NCBI GenBank assembly: GCA_945860335.1
Contig: CAMAQW010000045.1
Coordinates: 1 to 11,159, forward strand
Source: Sediminibacterium ginsengisoli
GTDB taxonomy: Bacteria > Bacteroidota > Bacteroidia > Chitinophagales > Chitinophagaceae
DNA: 11,159 bases
Direction: 5' to 3'
Shown here: piece by piece, positions 7,486 to 11,159 of the stretch
How the letters are laid out: every line of letters begins with the position of its first letter
How positions within the stretch are numbered: the stretch's first letter is position 1
Made by a program: the position numbers and the translations under genes
The notes under the pieces: model-generated
What the model saw: only the letters and a program-made list of their open reading frames with translations
The model's database searches: none
What the model was told of the DNA's origin: nothing

Positions 7486-7869
7486 CTAGGCACCTAGTCT
7501 ATGGAACAGTTCTTTCACTTGGTATTCCCAAAGTTGAGATTGATCCTTGATTTCATTTTTTTCAGCGAAATCTTTGATAATCAAAACTGTTTGGTTTGAA
7601 ATTTCTGTTTTTTCAATTCTAAATTCGAAGTATTCATTTTTTTCGGAATGAAGCCATTGGTACTTTATAAACTTATCCTGCTCCTTTTCAATGACTTGTG
7701 CTTTGTCCGGAACACCGCCTCCCCATGAAAAACTAAATTCACCATCCCATTCGTCCACTTTGTCGGCGAACCACTCTTGTAAACCGGCCGGCGTTGATAA
7801 AAACTCGAATAAAATACCTGGAGAACATCTCACTGGAAATTCTATTGTAAATAATTGCTTCTTACTCAT
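7486..7869 (-). CDS. START-like (SRPBCC fold) domain protein
   Basis: The 127-residue protein is made of one START/SRPBCC-like domain: a beta strand (KQLFTIEFPVRCSP), a helix with the hallmark ILFEFLSTPAGLQEWFADKV (20-38), then strands ending in a C-terminal helix (SQLWEYQVKELFHRLGA). The fold resembles the AHSA1 group and usually binds a hydrophobic ligand or acts as a chaperone-like cofactor; no ligand can be named. I chose the ATG at 7869 because the 21 codons upstream (from a TTG at 7932) look non-coding and would include a promoter-like element. It is the first gene of the minus-strand run, 66 bases before lptF in the same frame. I associate this single-domain type with Bacteroidota. Fold assignment good, function unknown. 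Confidence 0.85.
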   Translation of the reverse strand: MSKKQLFTIEFPVRCSPGILFEFLSTPAGLQEWFADKVDEWDGEFSFSWGGGVPDKAQVIEKEQDKFIKYQWLHSEKNEYFEFRIEKTEISNQTVLIIKDFAEKNEIKDQSQLWEYQVKELFHRLGA

Positions 7870-7902
7870 TACTTTGTCTATTTTACTACCCTTGTAGTCA
7901 CG

Positions 7903-7933
7903 CAATAATATTAAATAATCTAACCCCGCCAAA
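7903..7933 (-). promoter_or_regulatory. Candidate Bacteroidota-type promoter for the minus-strand operon
   Basis: On the minus strand TTTG (7933-7930) is followed after exactly 19 bases by TATTATTG (7910-7903). The Bacteroidota primary sigma consensus is TTTG, 17-20 bases, TAnnTTTG, so only one -7 position differs. Transcription would begin near 7896, giving a leader of about 27 bases before the START-like gene. Because the downstream genes are closely packed, it could drive the whole run to trmD. Confidence 0.4.
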
Positions 7934-8094
7934 TGTTTTTTTATACCACTCGTGTATATCTGCGGTAAATACCTCGATTCATTCTTGAAAACTTTAATAT
8001 ACTATTGATAATCAATCAGTTATAATAAATTGCAGGCCTTCTGATTTTTACAAATACTTGTCAAAAAATGGTTAAAATTAGTTTCAGTTCAACC
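7934..8094. other. Divergent intergenic region between START-like gene and ffh
   Basis: This AT-rich stretch between the two divergent transcription units holds no ORF or recognisable RNA gene. An inverted repeat ATTGA-TAA-TCAAT lies at 8004-8016, extended by ACT and AGT on the outside with one unpaired base. I looked for an SRP RNA next to ffh and saw no GGAAGCAGCC-type apical motif. Beyond the flanking promoter elements and this repeat I see nothing specific. Confidence 0.5.
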
Positions 8095-8102
8095 TATATT
8101 TG
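8095..8102 (+). promoter_or_regulatory. -7 promoter element of ffh
   Basis: TATATTTG is an exact match to the Bacteroidota -7 consensus TAnnTTTG, 48 bases before the chosen ffh ATG. The flanking context CCTATATTTGCA is identical to that before rpsP. No clear TTTG -33 box is seen at the right distance. The element overlaps an in-frame TTG that would otherwise extend ffh, which supports the downstream ATG. Confidence 0.65.
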
Positions 8103-8150
8103 CAGCCCGAGCCATTATTGGCTGGATTTATCAGCGAAAATCAAACTTTT

Positions 8151-9473
8151 ATGTTTCAAGGTTTATCGGAAAAATTAGAAAGTGCGTTTAAGAATTTAAA
8201 GGGAGAAGCGCGTATCAATGACCTCAATATTGCCAATACCATCAAGGATATTAGGCGAGCACTTATTGATGCCGACGTAAACTTTAAAATAGCCAAAGAG
8301 TTTACCGAAAAAGTAAGGGACAAAGCCGTTGGTCAAAAAGTAATCAACGCGGTAAGTCCTGGACAATTGATGGTAAAAATTGTGCAAGATGAATTGACGG
8401 AATTGATGGGTGGTGAAGCCGTTCAATTTAATGCCGTTGGAAATCCTGCTGTGATTTTAATTGCTGGTTTACAAGGTTCTGGTAAAACTACTTTTACTGG
8501 AAAGCTTGCGAATCATTTAAAAAATAAATTAGGTAAACAACCGCTACTTGTTGCAGCAGATGTGTACCGTCCTGCGGCTATTGATCAACTCGGTGTGCTT
8601 GCAGGGCAAGTGGGTGTAGAAGTATATTCGGAAGTAGGTAATACCGATCCGGTTGCGATTGCAAAAGCAGCCATTGCACACGCAAAAGCAAACAATAAAA
8701 ATGTAGTGGTAATTGACACCGCGGGCCGCCTTGCAGTAGATGAAGCCATGATGCTAGAAGTGTCTGCCATCAAGGCCGCCGTGAATCCTACCGAAATTTT
8801 ATTTGTGGTAGATTCCATGACCGGACAGGATGCTGTAAACACTGCAAAAGCATTTAATGACCGACTCGATTTTACGGGTGTTGTACTTACTAAATTAGAT
8901 GGTGATACAAGAGGTGGTGCGGCACTCACCATTAAATACACGGTTAACAAACCTATTAAGTTTGTAAGTAGTGGTGAAAAATTAGATACGCTCGATATTT
9001 TTTATCCCGACCGTATGGCGCAGCGTATTTTAGGCATGGGTGATATCACATCACTTGTTGAAAAAGCGCAGGCACAATTTGATGAAGTAGAAGCAAAAAA
9101 ATTAGAAAAGAAAATCAAAAAAAATCAATTTGATTTTCAGGATTTTCTAACGCAGTTGCAGCAAATTAAAAAAATGGGTAACATCAAAGATTTGATGGGT
9201 ATGATACCTGGCGTTGGTAAAGCCGTTAAAGATGTTGATATTAATGACAGTGCATTTGTGGGTATTGAGGCCATGATTAATTCCATGACTCCTTTTGAAC
9301 GCGCCAATCCCGATTCCCTAACACCGAGCAGAAAACAACGTATTGCCAAAGGTTCGGGCAAGGAGCTCGCCGAAGTGAACGCCTTTATGAAGCAGTTTGA
9401 TCAGATGAAACAAATGATGAAAATGATGAATAACATGCCAATGGGCGGTCGTTTTCCGGGCATGAAAAGGTAG
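8151..9473 (+). CDS. ffh: Signal recognition particle protein Ffh (SRP54)
   Basis: Ffh binds 4.5S SRP RNA and the signal sequences of nascent membrane proteins and, with FtsY, delivers ribosomes to the Sec translocon. From the ATG at 8151 the protein is 440 residues, normal for the family, and begins MFQGLSEKLESAFKNLKG. An earlier in-frame TTG lies in the promoter. The N domain (1-90) is followed by the G domain with P-loop GLQGSGKTT (106-114), DVYRPAAIDQL (137-147), DTAGR (189-193) and TKLDGD (247-252). The M domain includes LGMGDI (294-299), the RNA-binding MTPFERANPDSLTPSRKQRIAKGSG region split over about 379-403, and a Met-rich end (QMKQMMKMMNNMPMGG) that lines the signal-sequence groove. 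It heads the plus-strand block, with its own -7 element. Confidence 0.98.
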   Translation: MFQGLSEKLESAFKNLKGEARINDLNIANTIKDIRRALIDADVNFKIAKEFTEKVRDKAVGQKVINAVSPGQLMVKIVQDELTELMGGEAVQFNAVGNPAVILIAGLQGSGKTTFTGKLANHLKNKLGKQPLLVAADVYRPAAIDQLGVLAGQVGVEVYSEVGNTDPVAIAKAAIAHAKANNKNVVVIDTAGRLAVDEAMMLEVSAIKAAVNPTEILFVVDSMTGQDAVNTAKAFNDRLDFTGVVLTKLDGDTRGGAALTIKYTVNKPIKFVSSGEKLDTLDIFYPDRMAQRILGMGDITSLVEKAQAQFDEVEAKKLEKKIKKNQFDFQDFLTQLQQIKKMGNIKDLMGMIPGVGKAVKDVDINDSAFVGIEAMINSMTPFERANPDSLTPSRKQRIAKGSGKELAEVNAFMKQFDQMKQMMKMMNNMPMGGRFPGMKR

Positions 9474-9484
9474 TTTTTCTCGAA

Positions 9485-9510
9485 TTTTAGGTCATTTTTA
9501 GGTTTTTTAG
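9485..9510 (+). repeat. Three T-rich TTTTAG units after ffh
   Basis: Just after the ffh stop, TTTTAG-type units end at 9490, 9501 and 9510, so they repeat about every 9-11 bases. No stem precedes them, so this is not a standard intrinsic terminator. The T-runs could be degenerate upstream promoter context for rpsP or simply AT-rich filler. Confidence 0.3.
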
Positions 9511-9532
9511 CGCCAAAATCACGCAAAATGCC

Positions 9533-9540
9533 TATATTTG
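9533..9540 (+). promoter_or_regulatory. -7 promoter element of rpsP
   Basis: TATATTTG matches TAnnTTTG exactly and sits 45 bases before the rpsP ATG; predicted transcription starts near 9547 with a leader of about 40 bases. A good -33 TTTG is not visible at 17-20 bases. It suggests rpsP can be transcribed independently of ffh. Confidence 0.65.
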
Positions 9541-9585
9541 CAACCCTTAACAATATTTCTTAACGCCTATAAATTTCTATTTAAC

Positions 9586-10104
9586 ATGGCAGTAAAAATG
9601 AGACTACAAAGACACGGTAGTAAAAAAAGACCGTTCTACTTCATCGTAGTAGCCGATGGTCGTGCACCAAGAGACGGTAAGTTCATCCAAAAAATTGGTA
9701 CTTACAATCCACTAACAGTTCCAGCAACTATCAACCTAGATCGTGAAAAATCTTTAGATTGGTTAAACAAAGGAGCTCAACCAACAGATACAGTACGTCG
9801 TATCCTTTCTTTTAAGGGTGTACTTTATTTAAAGCACTTATTACGTGGTGTGAAGCTTGGTTTATTTGATGATGCAACAGCGATGACTAAGTTTGAAGCT
9901 TGGCACAATGAGCATGAAGCAAATATTGCACGCAGAAGCGATGCACACAAATCAGAAGTACGTGCTAAAAAAGCATACGTTCCTGTTGTTAAAAAAGTAG
10001 AAGAAGTAAAAGTAGAAGAAGCGCCGGTTGCAGAACCAGAAGCACCAGCTGCAGAAGTGGAAACACCTGCAACAGATGCTCCAGAAGCGGCTCCAGAAGC
10101 GTAG
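9586..10104 (+). CDS. rpsP: 30S ribosomal protein S16 with long acidic C-terminal extension
   Basis: S16 is an early-assembling protein of the small ribosomal subunit. The start MAVKMRLQRHGSKKRPFYF is the canonical N-terminus, so I chose the ATG at 9586 rather than the in-frame TTG at 9538, which falls in the promoter. The conserved core (about 1-85) contains VVADGRAPRDGKFIQKIGTY and NPLTVPATINLDREKSLDWL. The core is normally 80-90 residues, but this protein has 172. The extension starts with a charged helical part (about 88-130, EAWHNEHEANIARRSDAHK) and ends in a low-complexity Ala/Pro/Glu tail (about 140-172) with EAP-type repeats. S16 tails of this sort are known in Bacteroidota; their role is unclear. 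An intrinsic terminator follows the stop. Confidence 0.97.
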   Translation: MAVKMRLQRHGSKKRPFYFIVVADGRAPRDGKFIQKIGTYNPLTVPATINLDREKSLDWLNKGAQPTDTVRRILSFKGVLYLKHLLRGVKLGLFDDATAMTKFEAWHNEHEANIARRSDAHKSEVRAKKAYVPVVKKVEEVKVEEAPVAEPEAPAAEVETPATDAPEAAPEA

Positions 10105-10125
10105 CTCTATACTTACATTATAGCG

Positions 10126-10157
10126 AAACGCCTGCAACGCAAGTTGCGGGCGTTTTT
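10126..10157 (+). terminator. Strong intrinsic terminator after rpsP
   Basis: AACGCCTGCAAC (10127-10138) pairs with GTTGCGGGCGTT (10143-10154) along 12 positions with one T-G wobble, and the flanking A10126/T10155 adds another pair. The loop is GCAA, a stable GNRA tetraloop, and the stem runs into TTTTT (10153-10157). It lies 22 bases past the rpsP stop and should separate most rpsP transcription from rimM. Confidence 0.88.
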
Positions 10158-10183
10158 AGTTCGGTAATATCCCAATTAATAAA

Positions 10184-10190
10184 TAATTTG
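10184..10190 (+). promoter_or_regulatory. Weak -7-like element directly before rimM
   Basis: TAATTTG followed by CAGCC resembles the TATATTTGCAGCC context of the ffh promoter but is one base shorter than TAnnTTTG. It ends 5 bases before the rimM ATG, so a transcript from here would have almost no leader. After a strong terminator rimM needs its own promoter, which makes this the best candidate I see. Confidence 0.35.
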
Positions 10191-10195
10191 CAGCC

Positions 10196-10717
10196 ATGAG
10201 TGAATACGTACACATTGGAAAACTAGTGGCCACGTTTGGTGTGAAAGGAGAACTTATTTTAACGCATGGGCTTGGTAAAAAAACAAACCTTAAAGACGTG
10301 GAAGTTCTTTTTGTAGAAGAACAAAAAGGTTCTTACCTCCCTTATTTTATTAGCGGATCAAAGGCCAAAGATGAAGCAGAAATGTACGTACAATTTGAAG
10401 GCGTGAACACCAAAGAAGCAGCGGCCCGTTTTGTGTCTCGTCAGGCATGGCTCCTAGAAAATGATTTTAGAAAATTAGCAGGTAAGTCTGCACCGATAGC
10501 ACTACTTGGTTACGAGGTTATTACAGATGAAGATGAAAACCTAGGCCCCATCGAAGAAGTGATTGAACAGCCGCACCAAGTGTTGTTAAAAATTTCATTG
10601 GAAGGTAATGAAGCGCTTATTCCACTCCACGCCGAAAGTTTAGATTCCATCGATCATGATGCTAAAAAAGTGTACGTGATTTTACCCGACGGATTACTTG
10701 ATGTGTATAGGTCTTAA
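10196..10717 (+). CDS. rimM: Ribosome maturation factor RimM
   Basis: RimM helps the 3' (head) domain of the 30S subunit mature and acts through ribosomal protein S19. The 173-residue protein has the usual two parts. An N-terminal barrel (about 4-90) opens with VHIGKLVATFGVKGELIL, and a PRC-barrel (about 98-172) contains LLGYEVITDEDENLGPIEEV, the ALIPLH strand and the closing LPDGLLDVY motif. The start ATG is the first in frame. It follows rpsP, its usual partner, but the terminator between them suggests separate transcription. Its stop is only 5 bases before dinB, so those two are likely co-expressed. No anomalies seen. Confidence 0.96.
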   Translation: MSEYVHIGKLVATFGVKGELILTHGLGKKTNLKDVEVLFVEEQKGSYLPYFISGSKAKDEAEMYVQFEGVNTKEAAARFVSRQAWLLENDFRKLAGKSAPIALLGYEVITDEDENLGPIEEVIEQPHQVLLKISLEGNEALIPLHAESLDSIDHDAKKVYVILPDGLLDVYRS

Positions 10718-10722
10718 TTACC

Positions 10723-11159
10723 ATGCAAACGCCTCAACGTTATATTGCCCATTTTGATTTAGATTCTTTTTTTGTAAGTGTAGAAATGCTGCTAGATCCA
10801 TCACTGCTTGGTAAAGCTGTAGTAGTGGGAGGCAGTAAGGATAGAGGTGTTGTTACTACCTGCAGTTATGAAGCAAGAAAATTTGGAGTGCGTAGTGCCA
10901 TGCCTATGCGAAAGGCCATGGAATTATGTCCGCACGCTATTGTTGTAAAAAGTTCATACGGGCAGTACGCAAAATACTCTGCCTGGGTTACCAATATCAT
11001 TGCAGCAAATGCACCTCTATACGAGAAAGCGTCTATCGATGAATTTTATATTGACCTAACGGGTATGGATACTTTTTTTAATCCACTCGAATGGACCATC
11101 AAGCTTCGACAAACCATTATGGATGAAACGGGGCTTCCTATTTCGTTTGGACTTGCGAC
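10723..11159 (+). CDS. dinB: DNA polymerase IV (Y-family, DinB), N-terminal part (3' partial)
   Basis: Y-family polymerases copy damaged DNA with low fidelity. The ATG at 10723 opens a frame that runs off the window end after 145 codons, about 40% of a normal Pol IV of 350-400 residues. The palm motif FDLDSFFVSVE (11-21) supplies catalytic D12 and the likely steric-gate residue F17. The finger region YEARKFGVRSAMPMRKA (49-65) is typical. SIDEFYIDLTG (104-114) holds catalytic D106 and E107, matching D103/E104 of E. coli Pol IV. All three acidic residues are present, so the part seen looks functional. The gene starts 5 bases after rimM, where many bacteria have trmD. SOS control is not evident because there is no room for an operator in front of it. 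The C-terminal little-finger domain and clamp motif lie outside the window. Confidence 0.95.
   Translation, partial: MQTPQRYIAHFDLDSFFVSVEMLLDPSLLGKAVVVGGSKDRGVVTTCSYEARKFGVRSAMPMRKAMELCPHAIVVKSSYGQYAKYSAWVTNIIAANAPLYEKASIDEFYIDLTGMDTFFNPLEWTIKLRQTIMDETGLPISFGLA

Noticed and set aside
7870..7932. N-terminal extension of the START-like protein
   Set aside because: It would start at a TTG and overlaps a candidate promoter; the domain begins right after the ATG at 7869.
7934..8094. Possible SRP (4.5S) RNA gene next to ffh
   Set aside because: No SRP apical-loop motif or long hairpin is visible in this AT-rich region.
8100..8150. N-terminal extension of ffh from a TTG at 8100
   Set aside because: The TTG is part of the TATATTTG promoter element, and the 17 extra residues do not belong to the Ffh N domain; the ATG at 8151 gives the family N-terminus.
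8585..8950. 121-codon open frame antisense to ffh
   Set aside because: It lies wholly inside the ffh G domain, has low-complexity Ser/Thr/Ala composition and matches no family I recognise; it is a shadow of the real gene.
9538..9585. N-terminal extension of rpsP from a TTG at 9538
   Set aside because: The TTG lies in the -7 element, and S16 begins with MAVKMRLQRHG in this family.
1..11159. Mobile element, CRISPR array, toxin-antitoxin or defence system
   Set aside because: I found no transposase or integrase, regularly spaced repeats or defence-type domains; every gene over 120 codons falls in a known housekeeping or stress family, and composition looks uniform by eye.

Overview
The window reads as ordinary chromosome of a Bacteroidota bacterium, most likely from the Chitinophagales/Sphingobacteriia side. 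The evidence is AT-rich DNA, start codons that lack a Shine-Dalgarno sequence but are preceded by A/T-rich DNA, two exact matches to the Bacteroidota -7 element TAnnTTTG (before ffh and rpsP), a ribosomal protein S16 with a long acidic tail, a START-like protein of a type I associate with Bacteroidota, and a large sortilin/VPS10-like exoprotein. The family assignment is inference; no rRNA or other decisive marker is present.

Layout. Bases 1-1293 (+) hold the C-terminal part of a beta-propeller (BNR/VPS10-like) protein. It converges, with a 10-base gap, on a run of eight tightly packed minus-strand genes. In transcription order (7869 down to 1304) these are: START-like protein, LptF/LptG-type LPS-transport permease, Tat-exported Mn-type superoxide dismutase, OsmC-like protein, CDF metal transporter, M20 dipeptidase, S4-domain RNA-binding protein, and tRNA m1G37 methyltransferase TrmD. 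Spacings run from a 17-base overlap to 66 bases, so one long operon is plausible.

A divergent promoter region (7870-8150) separates this run from a plus-strand block: ffh (SRP GTPase), rpsP (ribosomal protein S16), a strong intrinsic terminator, rimM (16S maturation factor), and the first third of dinB (DNA polymerase IV), cut by the window end.

How the genes work together. The plus block serves ribosome assembly and co-translational targeting. The minus operon joins envelope biogenesis (LptF/G), oxidative and metal stress defence (SodA, OsmC, CDF), peptide turnover, and RNA binding/modification (S4 protein, TrmD). The classic ffh-rpsP-rimM-trmD order is broken: trmD sits about 8 kb away on the other strand and dinB follows rimM.

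I see no mobile element, CRISPR array, tRNA, rRNA or defence system, and no convincing undescribed system. The points most worth checking are the START/lptF junction (same reading frame, one TAG between them, and only a TTG start for lptF), the unusual metal-site residues and Cys-rich tail of the CDF protein, and several regulatory-looking palindromes and hairpins.
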